Assembly: GCA_037176725.1 (NCBI GenBank)
Contig: JAZBRS010000020.1
Coordinates: forward strand, 86,312,001 to 86,376,000
Length of the DNA: 64,000 bases
Direction of reading: 5' to 3'
Origin: Posidonia oceanica
Lineage: Eukaryota > Streptophyta > Magnoliopsida > Alismatales > Posidoniaceae
The translations under genes and the position numbers were made by a program. Within the stretch, counting starts at the first letter, position 1, and the number at the start of each line of letters is the position of its first letter. The notes under the pieces were generated by a model that was not told where the DNA came from, ran no database searches, and saw only the letters and a program-made list of their open reading frames with translations. Below, piece by piece: positions 22,683 to 34,777 of the stretch.

Positions 22683-23649
22683 ATGGCCCAGTACGTCAGT
22701 GAGCCTCCCTTTACTCCTGTCACGGAGGGTGTTTCCGCTCCGGCCCCTCCAGTTGCTCCTTCTGCCCCTTTTGTTCCCCCTCCGATGCCAGGGTTTCCTC
22801 CCCTAATGCCTCTAGGATCTCAGTATGTCCTAGGACACTGGCAAGCATCTCTTCCTCCGGATCCGGTCGCCGAGTCTATCTTGATGACCGTTACTCGCGT
22901 TTCAGAGACGCCATTGCCCCCTCCTTCCCAGGGATACGTCGCCTTTGACATCCCTCCTACCGCTGCTGCGACTTTCGCTATAGCACCTACTCCTCCCAGA
23001 CAGTCTGTGTCTGTGCCATTTGCCTCTCAATCCTCGCCAGCACTGCACTTCAGTGTTCCTACTGATGGAACACCTGAGGCTCAGTACCAGCACCTAATGG
23101 AGCTTACCCAGAGACTGCAGGGCATTGCTCTATCGATTCGTCCCTCCTGTGCTCCTGTCGTTCCTGAGGTTCCTTTGAGGCCAGTTTCTGCATTTCATGC
23201 ATCTACCTCTACACCTCCGCCTCGACCATCGTCTCAACTGTTCACGGTTTCGACGATGGGGGCCCATTTACTGCCTCCTTCTGTACAACACTTGGCACAG
23301 CATGCTCCTCTTCCCCCTGGTGGTCAGTCCTTTGGACTGGCTGGAGCCCAGTACCCCACTGGCTCGCTGTCTGGCACCCCGCCTGTACAGCAACTGGTGC
23401 TCCAGCATCCTACCCCTCCCACAGCACAGCATGTCATCTACCCTCCTCCCTTGCATCAAGCCCAGAACCCTGCATTCATCCCTGCATACACAGTTCCCCA
23501 GCGCGGATACGCCGGCCATCCCGTTGCTCCACCAGGCGATGCTATGGTTGATCCGGAGGAGCACTTAGGTGCGACCCATTCAGCGTATGAGCTCACTACC
23601 CCTGCCGATCCCTCTCCTGTGGCAGCAAATCCAGACCCCATCAACAACC

Positions 23650-24734
23650 GGATGGACGTCTTGGAGAAGGCACTGCGACTAGTGCAGGGTACTGAGCACC
23701 AGACCTACCAATTTCGGGACCTCTGCTGCTTTCTAGAGGCGGTACTCCCTCCGAAGTTCAAAATCCCGGACTTCAAGAAATACAATGGTAGGGGCTGCCC
23801 CATAGCACACCTGAAGGCGTATTGCGGTGATCTCGCTCAGCTTCAGGCTGACGAGAGGTTGCTGATCTGCCTGTTCTAGAAGAGCTTGACCGGGCCGGCA
23901 CTCAAGTGGTTCACATCACTTGATATGTCAGCCATCAAGACTTGGAATGACCTCAGCCAGGTGTTCCTGGAACAGTACTCCTTCAACCTCGATCTAGTCC
24001 CAAAGTGGGCAGACTTGATTGCAATTAAGCAGAATTCCAGCGAGCCGTTCGGGGAGTACGTCGGCCGCTGGCGTGCCTTTGCTTCACAAGTTCGAGATAG
24101 ACCCTCTGACGAGGAGTCTATTGAGATCGTTATCAAAGGGGCGCAGCCATCTCTTAGGGCTCTGCTTAGCATCCAACCAGTCACTACTTTTGCAGCACTT
24201 ATCCGAGCTGGAGCGTGCGTGGAGAGTTCTTTGCGGAGTGGCAACTTCCCGGCTCTCTCTGCGTTCGCTAAGTAGGCCGCGATCAGCAGTAACAGTGCCA
24301 ACAGTAGCACCTCCAACAACAACAGTGGCAGCAGCAACAACCGTCCAAAGAAGAAAGACTCGCCGAAAACCGCTGTTGCATTCGTCGACTCTCCTGCTGT
24401 GCCTGTTCACTTGCCGTCCCGGCCTGCCCCAGCTCAGATGGTGTATGCTCCTACACCTAGGAATCCACCCACACCACAGATCACAACCACCGCTAGACCG
24501 GTCTATCCCGCTGCACCGGTTCAGCAAGGCTCATACCAGAGGCAAAGAAGGCCACCCACTGAGAAGCAGAAGTTCGCCCCATTGGTGGAACCGCTCACGG
24601 TCATCTTGCCGAAGGTTGCATTGCTCCAGAAGTTCCCGGAGGTTCGCCTACCCCCAAATCATTTGCCGCATTGGTTTAAGGCGAACCTCTTCTGCAATTT
24701 CCATCGAAGCGTCGGGCACTCGACGGACAATTGC
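23650..24734 (+). other. Gag core and knuckle of element B
   Basis: The core with KYNGRGCPIAHLKAYC and FGEYVGRWR aligns with the gag of A and with the retrotransposon gag family. A CX2HX4HX4C knuckle begins at Cys 24693; F has the same spacing near 61260. It is a CHHC variation of the usual CCHC knuckle, presumably for RNA binding. Confidence 0.8.
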
Positions 24735-25790
24735 TACTCCCTGCGGAACGCTATTCAGGACCTAATCGAATCAGGAACGATTGTGATTGACACGCATGAG
24801 GCATCCACTCAAGCACACACACATGCATCTGCACATTTAGCTATTCCCCCTCATTCTAGCATCATCCACCAACCTCTACTAGAGCACACTTATCTAGGAG
24901 GGGCAGGAACCTCAGACATTCACTCTGTCTTTTCTTCTGGGTCTACTACATCTGTGGTAGACCCTTCTGATATTATTTCTGATATCTCTGAGCCTTTCCC
25001 TGTTAATCTCTACCTCGCAGCAGTTGTCGGCTCCGAGTCGGGAGTTCACATGATCCGACCGTGTGCCAGGCCGAAGCGCTCCTTCGCCCCCTACTGTGCT
25101 TCCTCAGGCTCAACCCCCTGTACACCTCCTAGCTAGGGCCCAGCCTAGATTCCCTGTCCACCTCTTAGGGCGGCCTCAGCTAGAATCCCCTATACATCTT
25201 CTAGGCAGACCTCAGCCAGCCCTACTTTCCCACCCCAACAACCGTACCATTTAGATAGACCTCAGTACCTAGTAGGTCCCCTTGTAACCCTTCCTGTGCT
25301 CGCAGCACGTGCTCTGGTGGTTATTGATTTAACCCTGCACACCCATCGCGTCCCTTACATCAACGCCACAGAAATGTGTGTGGAAGTAACGCGATCGGGG
25401 AGGGTCTACAGACCTCCAGCACTGGTAGTTAGGCCAAATTACCCAGAACCTGCTATGCCCCTGCCCTCTAACCAACCCATAGCAGATCCGACCTCTAACC
25501 AACCTGTAGCAAGCCAAATCCCTGCCCAACCTATAGTGGCCCAATCTCCTGCCACTACCCCATTAGAGCTTGCCAAAACTACCCCTCTTGCTGCCAAGAA
25601 AAACCAACCCAAAGCTGACATAACCTCCCAACTTAAGAAGGTCAGAGCCGACATTTCCATTTGGGACCTAATCCACACCTCTGCCGAACACCGCGAAGCA
25701 TTTCTTCGCGTGTTCCAAGCCGCCCGTGTGTCCCAATCTATTGAGCCTTCGGCCTTGGAAAGCATGGTAGGGATGATTGCGGAGCCTTAG

Positions 25791-26200
25791 GTCATCTCTT
25801 TTACAAGCGATGAGCTACCTCCGGCGGGGATTAATCACAATCAACCCCTGTTCGTCACGATTCAGTTCAAAAACTTTCGCATTCCCCTAACGCTGGTTGA
25901 TAACGGGTCAGGCCTTAACATCTACCCCTTGCGTACTGCAACTAAGCTCGGATTCAAAGCCGAGGATGTCACGCCAGCTGTGAAAGGAATGACAGCTTTT
26001 GACAACACCCACCATGACGCTCTGGGGATCCTGATTATTCCTCTTGCCATTGGCCCGGTCGTATTCGATGTAGAATTCTATGTCGTCGACTTGAAGCCAA
26101 ACTTCAACTTTCTACTTGGACGCCCTTGGCTCCACAAGCATCAGGTCCTTCCCTCGACCCTCCATCGAATGATAAAGTACCGTCACGGCGATGATGTCAT
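25791..26200 (+). other. Aspartic protease domain of element B
   Basis: The active-site loop is DNGS (25899-25910), as is usual in Tat elements in place of DTGS or DSGA, followed by LLGRPWLH at 26112-26135. It cuts the polyprotein. The upstream linker motif (I-WDLI, then H-EAFLRVF, about 25650-25720) is shared with F. Confidence 0.85.
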
Positions 26201-26387
26201 TGTCGTCATGGCGGAGAACTTTGAGAAGGAGCGGATCGAGGCAGTCTCCCCCGTCTCTTCACAAACTATCCCGTTTGACCCTGAGACTTCCGAAGCATTG
26301 TATCACGTTAATCGGTGCGAGCCGGTTAACTTCATTCCTGATCTTGAACGCGCCAACTCCATGGCCGTTCACAATTACCCCTTTTGA

Positions 26388-28200
26388 ATGGTCAAGAATG
26401 TATGTCACAGGTGGGGTTACATAAAGGGTACATCGCTCGGGCGTCACGGCCAGGGGATCGCAGAGCCGATCGTGGTGGCGGAGTGGAGGAAATCTGAAGG
26501 CCTCAGTTATGAGCCCAAGCCCAACGAAGATCACTACTTTCAAATGAAGGATCAGGAACCAGCCATCCCTAGAGACCTCACTAACTTCACCAGTGTAGGA
26601 GTTCTGGGATCAACAGATGATCATGTCACGGTGCCAACAGAAGATTGGGTTTGCATTGAGGACTACTACTCGAATGAGGAGCAGTCTGGTGCAGTAGAGG
26701 CAGTCCCAACTGGCAGCAAGGCTCTGATCAGTACGGAGGCGCCACGGTCAGTTTGTTTGGCTCTTCCTTCAGTAGATACAGCAGACAATTCAGCAGACTC
26801 TGTGGCAGAACTGACAAGCTCTTACATTTCTGCAGCCACATCTGCATTACAAGCACAGGCAGTAGCAGCAGCTCAGAAGTCAGAGACACTCCTTCTGGCA
26901 CAGTCAGGCAGGCAACCTGCGGTCGCAGTCGCATTAGTACCGTTGTCACTCTCTCTAGAGGGACAATCAGTCAATTCAGTCAGCAGCACGACTCGGCCCA
27001 CTTCAGCAACTGCATCACCGAGAATGCAGCCGGCGCAGTCCGCTTCACATCCTCCTGCCGCAAAACAGCAACTCTCATGGCAGGCCCCCATGGCGTCAGA
27101 GGCCGCACTCTCACAGTCACAACCAGATGTAGAGGACCAATTGAGCACCATAATCACCCGGCCCTTGAGCCCTCAGAAGAGCACCTCTGCCTGCCCTTTA
27201 ACTGCCACAGTGACCCTGGTAGCGTACCCATCTGCAGCCTCGCTGACTAGTCTGTTTGGATCTCCGATGCCGAAGCTACCGCTATCAGGCACGCCCGTGA
27301 GCCAGACCATGAAAATACCAAGGGCAGTGATCCATCTTGCAGCTGGGCCAGAGTCGCAGGCCCCTGGCGCCTACTACGTCGACTCACCCTCGGATGAGGA
27401 GGAAGGAGTGGCGATAGAAGCCCAGGTCGATTCATGGATGTCTGACTTAGAGTTACTTTATCAAGAACAGCTCAAGTCGATAGTAGAAGACCTGGCGGAG
27501 CACCAAACTGCAGAAAGGAAAGGGAAAGCTGTGGCTATGGACCCTCCTCTACAGGAAGACCATGCCTCTATCATGGTCCTGGAAGATGACTCAGCAGTAC
27601 CAGACTCCCCTAGACCAGATGAGCTCATTACCTTCCAACCAGAAGGCGGGTCTAGGTGGTTTCTGCAGCACATGCCTCACTCAGGCAGTGTAGCAAGCGG
27701 CAGTGCCCAGATCAGCCGCCAGTCCAGCATACCCTCCACGAGCACACCAGAAGACTCAGAGGAGGAAGCACTAGCAGTTCAAGCAGCAGCAGTAGCAGAG
27801 CAGAAAGCAGAGTCAGTAACAGAATCATTAGCAGCCTCAGTAGCATGGCCCTTAGTAGAATCAGCAAGGCCCTCAGCAGAATCAGCAGAACACTCAACAG
27901 AATTAGTCAGGCCAGAGCAGACAGAAGAAGTTGCCAGGACAGAGGTCGCGCACCGAGGCTACAAGAATACTCGAGTAAGCATGACCATCCTGAAGCGTCA
28001 CCAGGGCCAAGCAACGGAACACATACACTCTTTCGACATCGCAAATCCTTCTTTTGAGAAAGAGATCCTCTTGGAACTTATTGCTTATGGGGAGGAGGAT
28101 GATACGGGCGAGGACGAGACTGACGAACCATTGCCCGAGTTCTGGCCCTACGACGACGACCCAGAAGACCCCAACCTCCATGTTGAAGAAGAAATAGAGG
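26388..28200 (+). other. Long low-complexity spacer between protease and RT
   Basis: About 600 codons stay open but lack a recognised domain, and are rich in Ser, Ala, Gln, Glu and Pro with repeats such as AES and SAES near 27780-27930. In pea Ogre an intron lies between the protease and RT regions. This spacer is at that place and might be a retained or formerly spliced stretch, but its frame is open, so it is read through here. Confidence 0.5.
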
Positions 28201-28259
28201 TTGTCAACATTGGCACAGCTGAAGAAGTCAGAGAAGTCCGCATCAGTGCCCAGCTGTCC

Positions 28260-29120
28260 CCCCAGGCTCGAGCAGAATTCATCACATTCCTAAAAGAATA
28301 TGCGGATGTCTTCGCCTGGGGTTACGAAGATATGGTTGGCCTTGACATAGAGATAGTGGTGCACAATCTATCCCTGGATCCAGATGCCAAGCCAGTAAAG
28401 CAGAAGCTGAGAAGATGGCGACCGCAGTAGCTGCTTATGATCAAAGAAGAGATCATGAAACAGTACAGAGTTAATTTCCTCAAGGTCGTCCTTTATCCTG
28501 AGTGGCTGGCAAACATTGTACCTGTGCCCAAGAAAGATGGCCGCGTTCGGATCTGCATCGACTATAGGGACCTGAACAAGGCAAGTCCCAAGGATGACTT
28601 CCCATTGCCTCACATTGACGTCCTAGTCGACAATACAGCGGGCCACATGATGCTCTCCTTCATGGATGGTTTTTCTAGATATAATCAGATCAAAATGGCA
28701 GAAGAAGACATGGAAAAGACTTCATTCATCACCCCTTGGGGAGTCTTCTGCTACCAAGTCATGCCGTTCGGGCTGAAGAATGCTGGCACAACCTATCAGA
28801 GGGCCATGACTGCACTATTTCATGACCTCATGCACCAAGAAGTGGAGGTCTATGTAGATGACATGATTGCTAAAACCAAAGAGCCTGAAGATCATCTTGC
28901 CTGTCTGAAGAAGCTCTTTACCCGTCTACGAAAATACAAGCTGCGCCTGAACCCCAACAAGTGTGTATTCGGGGTGTCTTCTGGCAAACTGCTGGGCTAC
29001 ATTGTTAGCCAAAGGGGGATTGAAGTAGACCCGATGAAGGCCAAAGCCATCGTGGATATGCCACCCCCTCTAACTGAAAAGGAGGTCAGAGGTCTGCTTG
29101 GGTGTTTACAATACATCAGT
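28260..29120 (+). other. Reverse transcriptase domain of element B
   Basis: Visible motifs are KKDGRVRICIDYRDLN, the LSFMDGFSRYNQI region with its catalytic Asp, FGLKNAGTTYQR and the catalytic YVDD at 28851-28862. The stop at 28428 lies at the domain start. Confidence 0.93.
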
Positions 29121-29269
29121 CGCTTCATTGCACAGCTTACGCCCATCTGTGAACCCATATTCAATCTCCTGAAGAAGAATGCACTGATTCATTGGAGCAA
29201 GGAGTGTCAGGCTGCATTTGCCAAGATCAAGCAGCTGCTGATTAAGCCTCCTGTCTTGGTTCCCCCCAC

Positions 29270-29650
29270 TCCAGGGAGACCCTTACTTCTCTACCTTTCT
29301 ACCACGCAGCATTCCATGGGCGCCATCTTGGGCCAACATGACGAATCTGGTAGAAAGGAATGCACCATTTACTACCTGAGCAAGAAGTTCAATGAATGCG
29401 AAGCCAGGTACAGTACAATAGAGAAGACCTGCCTATCCTTTGTCTGGGCTGCACAGAAATTAAGGCACTACATGATGGCATACCCAGTTCAGCTCTTGTG
29501 CCGGTATGATCCTATCAAGTTCCTCTTTCAAAAACCAGCCATGGTAGGTAGATGTGTTAAGTGGCAGGTGCTACTGTCTCAGTACGACATCACCTTTGTC
29601 ATTCAGAAGTCTATGAAGGGCCAAGCTATGGCAGACCATCTTGCTGATCT
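29270..29650 (+). other. First RNase H of element B, Ty3 type
   Basis: The region starts with PLLLYLSTTQHSMGAIL and ends with KGQAMADHLADLP. The usual first catalytic Asp (as in LYTDAS) is replaced by Ser/Thr sequence, so this copy looks degenerate. Such loss is known in Tat elements that have gained a second RNase H. Confidence 0.8.
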
Positions 29651-29750
29651 CCCACTGCCCGAATATCAGCCACTCCACACGCAATTTCCAGATGAAGACA
29701 TTCTGTTTGCAATGGAGGACTCTGAAGACAAAGATCCTGAAGATCAGGAG

Positions 29751-30180
29751 CAATGGCAGTTATACTTTGATGGTGCTGTGAACAAGAAAGGCCGAGGTGT
29801 AGGCGTAGTGCTAACAACGCCTCAGGGACCGATGATTCCCTTCTCTAGGAAGCTGACCTTCAAATGCACCAACAACGAAGTAGAGTACGAGGCATGCATC
29901 CTAGGACTGAATGTTGCCTTCGAGCATGAGGTGCAGAAGCTGCTGGTGCATGGCGATGCTATGCTGGTGATCTCTCAAGTCAATGGCGAGTGGAAAACGA
30001 AAGATCTGAAGCTATTGCCATATCATGAACACCTGCTGAAGCTGATAGAATAATTTGCAAGCATCCGCTTTACATACATGAACCGAGCAAGGAACGCATA
30101 TGCAGATGTGTTGGCAACCCTGGCGTCCTGGCTCAGCATACCTGAAGATAGCACAGTGGATGTATCTGTTACTCGCATTG
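29751..30180 (+). other. Second (archaeal-type) RNase H of element B
   Basis: WQLYFDGAVN, NNEVEYEACILGL, LVHGDAMLVISQV and the last Asp in YADVLATLA give the D-E-D-D set at 29769, 29883, 29955 and 30105. This extra domain is a hallmark of the Tat lineage. One stop (30051) lies inside it. Confidence 0.88.
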
Positions 30181-30389
30181 AGCAGCTTGCACACTGTATG
30201 AGCATTGAAGAGGCAGATTCAACAACAGAGGAGCAGCCCTAGTACAAAGACATAAAAGCTTTCTTGGAGTCTGGCAGCTTTCCACCCGGTACCTCAACAG
30301 TGGACAAGAGAACTCTAACGTGTCTGGCGTCAAAGTATGTATTAGGGGCGGGATAGTTGTATAAGAGATCATACAATCAAATGCTCCTG

Positions 30390-31481
30390 CGCTGCCTGAA
30401 CAAATCAGAGGCTGATGCGCTGATGCTTCAAGTGCATGTGGGGACCTACGGCCCGCACATGAATGGCATCCTCCTGGCCAAGAAAATAATGCTGCAAGGA
30501 TACTACTGGCTAACTATGGAGGTAGACTGCTGCCGATTTGTGTGCAGATGCCATAATTGCCAAGTGCATGGCAACTTTATTTGGGTGCCCCCTCAAGAAC
30601 TGCACAACATGTCGTCGCCGTGGCCCTTCTCCACCTAGGGGATTGATGTCATTGGCGCCATCCACCCTCCAGCTTCTAATGGTCATCGTTACATTCTGGT
30701 AGCGATTGATTACTTCACCAAGTGGGTGGAAGCGACCTCCTACAAAACGGTGACTACCGTGGCTACAGAAAAGTTCATCAGAAACAATATCATAGCCTGG
30801 TATGGGGTCCCACATGCAATTATATTTGACAATGGCACAAATTTCATTGCTAAGAGGATCGAAGACTATCTGTAGAGCTTCAGTATCAAACATCACAGAT
30901 CCTCGCCTTACCGGCCGCAGATGAACGGTGCAGTGGAGTCCGCCAACAAAAATCTGGTCAAAATCCTGAAGAAGATGGTAGAAACCCATAAGGACTGGCA
31001 CGACAAGCTTCCTTACGCACTCTGGGCATATAGGACATCTATCCGCACTTCAACAGGCGCCACCCCATACTCTCTGGTGTATGGCATGGAGGCGGTGCTG
31101 CCCATCGAGGTAGAGATCCCCTCACTGTGGATCCTACGCGAAGCTGAGTTGGATGAAGCATAATGGATCGAAGACCGCTGCGTCCAACTAAATCTGATTG
31201 ATGAGCATAGGCTGCAAGCTATGCATAATGCTCATTGCTACCAAAAGAGAATGACCAGGTCTTACTTGAAGAAAGTTCAGCCAAAAGGATTCCAGACAGG
31301 GGACCTTGTTCTACGCACCATTCACTTGCCTGATGGTCGAGGGAAATTCCGACCTAACTGGCGTGGACCCTTTGTGGTCAAACATGTCTTTTTGGGCGGT
31401 GCTGTAACTCTTGAGGATATGGATCAGGTCGAGCAGTCTGAGCCCGTCAACCTTTGCTACCTCAAGAAGTACTATCAGTAA
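30390..31481 (+). other. Integrase domain of element B
   Basis: An HHCC zinc finger (HVGTYGPH, then CHNC) is followed by catalytic Asp at 30708, Asp at 30828 and Glu at 30936, a DD35E arrangement. The C-terminal part with FRPNWRGPF has no chromodomain, as expected for Tat. Stops at 30636, 30873 and 31161. Confidence 0.9.
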
Positions 31482-32984
31482 CCGAAGGCGGCTCCATTGC
31501 AGATACTCTTCTCCCACCTATACACTTACATTCTCGCTCCTTACATTCTCATCCTACCTGCATCTTCTATCTTGTCTCTTACTTTTGTTCTTGAACATCC
31601 GCTTATGCTTCCTCTATCCTACTCTCGCATCTTCTCTCTTTTCAAATCATCATCATCATCCTCTCAAAACATGCATCATCTCTTTTCAAATCATCATCGT
31701 CATCCCTTCAAATCACCCATTGCATCATCTACTTGGTGATGAAAATCGGAAGTGCTTGCCTGCTCTGGAAGGAGTTCACCGTACCTCACCTGGCACTACT
31801 CAGATACCTTAGCTAGTGAGGGAGCCACCATCAATCAGGACAGGTAAACTGCCTAAACTCGTAAGGACATACACCTCTGAGGGAGAAAAAAATGCTAGGA
31901 TGTGAGTTTGAAAAAAAAGTGAGAATAGACATCTAGGCTTGGGCACGTCCAAGGAACAGAAGACGAAGACAGAAGCCGACCCTAGAGATAGGGGTATGCA
32001 GTCTAACCTTGCTCCTTCTACCCATCACATAGCAGACCCAAAGCCCACATCCATTACAACCCAAACACCCTTCTTTTTACCTCCAAAATGGGGATAGCAA
32101 AAGCCTATGAAAAAAAAAAGAGAAAAAAGAAACCAAGCAAGCAAACAAAAACAAAAAAAAGAGAAGAGAAAAAGCAAGCAAAAAAGTGAAAAAAGAGAAG
32201 AAGAGAAAAGGGTCAGATGAGGATCAACTCGAAAAAATAGGCAATATCATCCCCCCGTACCTTACAAGAGACCCAAGGGTGTAAGCCTAAAAAGGGTCTA
32301 CCACCTCCCTCCAAAAGCAAACACTTACCATCTCCTAGCTAGGGGTAGAGAAAGACTGCATACCCATGAGGGAGAAAACAAAAATAGGGCAGAAAGAGTA
32401 GGTGTAGGTCCTGAGAGTTCGGCAAGAAGCCTGTCCTCACCACATCACCACCTGTATACTGCCAACACCCGTTCCGGAGTGCCACCAGCAAGCTAAGAGT
32501 CCAAGTAGGGCCCAGTGAGTCAGGGACCACTCCCTTCCTCTGCAGTAGGCACTAAAGCACTCCGTATGTTGAGGGCATCAAAGCATACTAATCATCTCTT
32601 AAGCATATCAACCTGCATCACGCATACATGCATCTCCAATCATCCCTTCCTTCTTTTCAATCATTCCAATCTGCAACTTGCCTCGGCTCTAAGACAGTAC
32701 TTCTTGCCAAGCACATGTTGACGTCGCTCGGGCTGCACTGGTCCAGATCTCCTACCAGTCCTTGCCCCCCGTGTCCACAAGACTGCTACAGATTTCATTT
32801 GCTTATCTGTGCTTAACTGCTCTGTTCTAATATTAACTGCTAAATACATATTGAACTGCTTTATCAGCCTCAGATTCTGCTTTCTATTAGAGATTATATG
32901 CCTGTGTGATCTGACCATCTCTAACATTGATAACAGGTACCTTCAAGCTCTGTAGCATCTGCCTGTACCCCTGCGGCCTGTGCC
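31482..32984 (+). other. Conserved non-coding stretch between pol and extra ORF, with a splice acceptor
   Basis: No gene seen. A purine-rich part (about 32095-32215) is mostly A and G. The parts at 31660-31830 and 32380-32760 align well with element C (43260-43420 and 43790-44220). CTAACATTGATAACAG ends at 32936, 48 bp before the extra ORF, and looks like a branch point plus acceptor; D has TTGGTTACAG at the same place (51659). Confidence 0.6.
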
Positions 32985-34187
32985 ATGGGATATCCAACTC
33001 TTGAAACCCTAGTGCACTGTTCTGAAGCCCTGCAGGGCTGGATTGGCAAGCTTACTCAGGAAGACTGCGAGAAGCTGCGCCTCTGGGGCATACCTACAAA
33101 ACCGCTGAAGGCGGCTGATGTCGAAGTAAGCCGTCACCTTCTGTGCGCTGCCGCAAGATTCTGGAAGCCAATGCACCATGTCTTCCGCTTCAGAAGAATT
33201 GAACTGACACCTACTCTGGAAAAGGTGCACCGCATCTGTGGCTTCTCCCAACTGATGGGACCGCCCATCTTCATGAGGCGCGACAAGTACATAGTGGTCC
33301 TCTGCAAGCTATCTGGGCTATCTACTGACCGGTGCCAACAAAGATTGATCTACACCAGCGGCCCCACACCCATGCTGCGCTTACACTACTTCGATGAGAT
33401 CATAGAAAAGTGCGCTGGACTCAAAGATGATCTGTGGCTTCGAGGATTTGTCACCTGATTTCTGGGAGAGCTGATCTTCACTCATGGCCAGATGACAGTC
33501 GCAATAGAAATTACTGAAATCGCACTTGCCGTGGTGGCTAGGCAAGTTGACCAAGCACTAGTCGTCTTGGCGGAAACATACTGCGGACTGGACCGCATCT
33601 CCCACCACTACTGCCACTTCCACGGCTGCAGAGTGCTAGTACAGATCTGGCTGGCTGCACACCTTGAACTGGACTTGCTGTGCTCCCGGGGTTACATCAT
33701 TGAAACATACTACAACAGCGGCCACGCCAGGACAATCAAGAAGGTCCCCGAAGAATACAAGAAGCTATCTGAGCTGACGGACGACACCGTCACCTGGCGC
33801 ATCATCCCATCTGCGGCCGAGCATTTCACTATCTTCTTCGATACCCGTGATGCGTGACTCATGGTGCTGCCTGGATTCACTGGAGGCATGGAGTATCACC
33901 CCATCCGGGTCATGTGGCAGTTCGGCCTCCAGCAGGGTGCCTTCATAGACAGCACAGCCCCAAGGCTCCTTCAAGCATATCCTTATGGGTCAACATCTGC
34001 TACAACCAAACTGGCTGATCTCATGCAGCATGGAGTGCAGTCTACTGACCTGGCATCTGCACAAGGCTCGGGATGTACTCCCGAATATCTGAGGGAGGTA
34101 CAAGCATTCTGGCCTATCAGTGAGATACCTCCTGGCGCTCCGTAGTTCCTTGATTCCAGAATGGCAAAGAAAGCCCGAACCGACTAG
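32985..34187 (+). pseudogene. Extra ORF of element B, about 400 codons, broken
   Basis: The frame starts at ATG 32985 (MGYPTLE) and runs to TAG 34185, with stops at 33456, 33855 and 34143. It is clearly homologous to 51707-52908 in D. Function is unknown. The part RFWKPMHHVFRF followed by IELTPTLEKV recalls a plant transposon-associated family (DUF7745 or plant-mobile-domain-like proteins), an identification from memory only. The C-terminus is basic (MAKKART; SKRART in D), which may be a nuclear signal. Extra ORFs are known in many Tat elements. A probable 3' splice site directly upstream suggests expression from a spliced RNA. At 33855 B has TGA where D has CGA. Confidence 0.8.
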
Positions 34188-34455
34188 AGCGTCCATGTAA
34201 TTGCCAATCTATCTTCTACTGTAAACTTTTGGCCTGTCACAGGCATGTAATCAAGTTCAATCAATACAAAGGCGTTCTGAGCCACCTGTTTGCGTTTCAA
34301 ATCTGCTACAAGTGCATACATGATCATATCAATCATATCTGCAGGGTCCCTGGCCAGACTTACTGCCAAACACCACAGGAAAGTCCTCATCAATCAACCC
34401 AAGTGCTGACCCAGACATCTGAACAAGCAAAGCTATCAGGCACCGTCATCCGAAT
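34188..34455 (+). other. Spacer after the extra ORF
   Basis: Non-coding. The part with TGTCACAGGCATGTAATCAAG and AAAGGCGTTCTGAGCCAC is shared with D at about 52970-53020, so it belongs to the 3' part of the family rather than to a new insertion. Confidence 0.5.
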
Positions 34456-34615
34456 CTTCATCAGCGGGCTGGCACCCCCAACTGCCCGGCGATAGGTCCA
34501 TCAACCTGTCATCCTTGGCTGGCACCCCCAACTGCCCGGTGATAGGTCCGTCAACCTGTCATCATCCTTGGGCTAGTACCCCAAACTACTCATCTGGCAA
34601 GCACGACAGTTTTGT
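34456..34615. repeat. Dual-hairpin units in element B
   Basis: Two close units with GGCTGGCACCCCCAACTGCCCGG and GATAGGT paired with ACCTGTC, then a third, diverged unit with GGGCTAGTACCCC. They lie in the same order relative to the GATGCC module as in A and D. Confidence 0.75.
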
Positions 34616-34632
34616 CTCCATCCTCTGCTTTT

Positions 34633-34750
34633 GATGCCAAGGACGCGCTGGCCAACCCCTGGTATCATCTTGATACTAGGGGCATCTTTTGATCACCCCT
34701 TGGTATCACTCTCCCTCTCTTTCCCCCATGATATTCCTGATATCATGGGA
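34633..34750. repeat. GATGCC four-arm module in element B
   Basis: Arms GATGCCAAGG, CCCCTGGTATCA, TGATACTAGGGGCATC and CCCCTTGGTATCA alternate in orientation. A further perfect hairpin, CCCATGATAT with ATATCATGGG, follows at 34726-34750. Confidence 0.75.
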
Positions 34751-34777
34751 TGATTCGCCCTCGCGAAACCCATTCAT

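Larger units (their letters stand above)
22683..31481 (+). pseudogene. gag-pol: Gag-pro-RT-RH-aRH-INT polyprotein of element B, single frame with 13 stops
   Basis: One reading frame of about 2,930 codons runs from ATG 22683 to TAA 31479 without any visible frameshift. It is broken only by stops at 23877, 24273, 25134, 25146, 25788, 26385, 28428, 30051, 30240, 30354, 30636, 30873 and 31161. All but three are TAG. Where a homologous codon exists in A (23877, 24273) it is CAG. Order: gag, knuckle, protease, a long low-complexity spacer, RT, a Ty3-type RNase H, a second RNase H and a DD35E integrase. In working relatives this polyprotein builds the particle, copies RNA to DNA and inserts it. The continuous frame means that gag and pol are joined here, without the frameshift some relatives use. 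Decay is by point mutation only. Confidence 0.92.
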
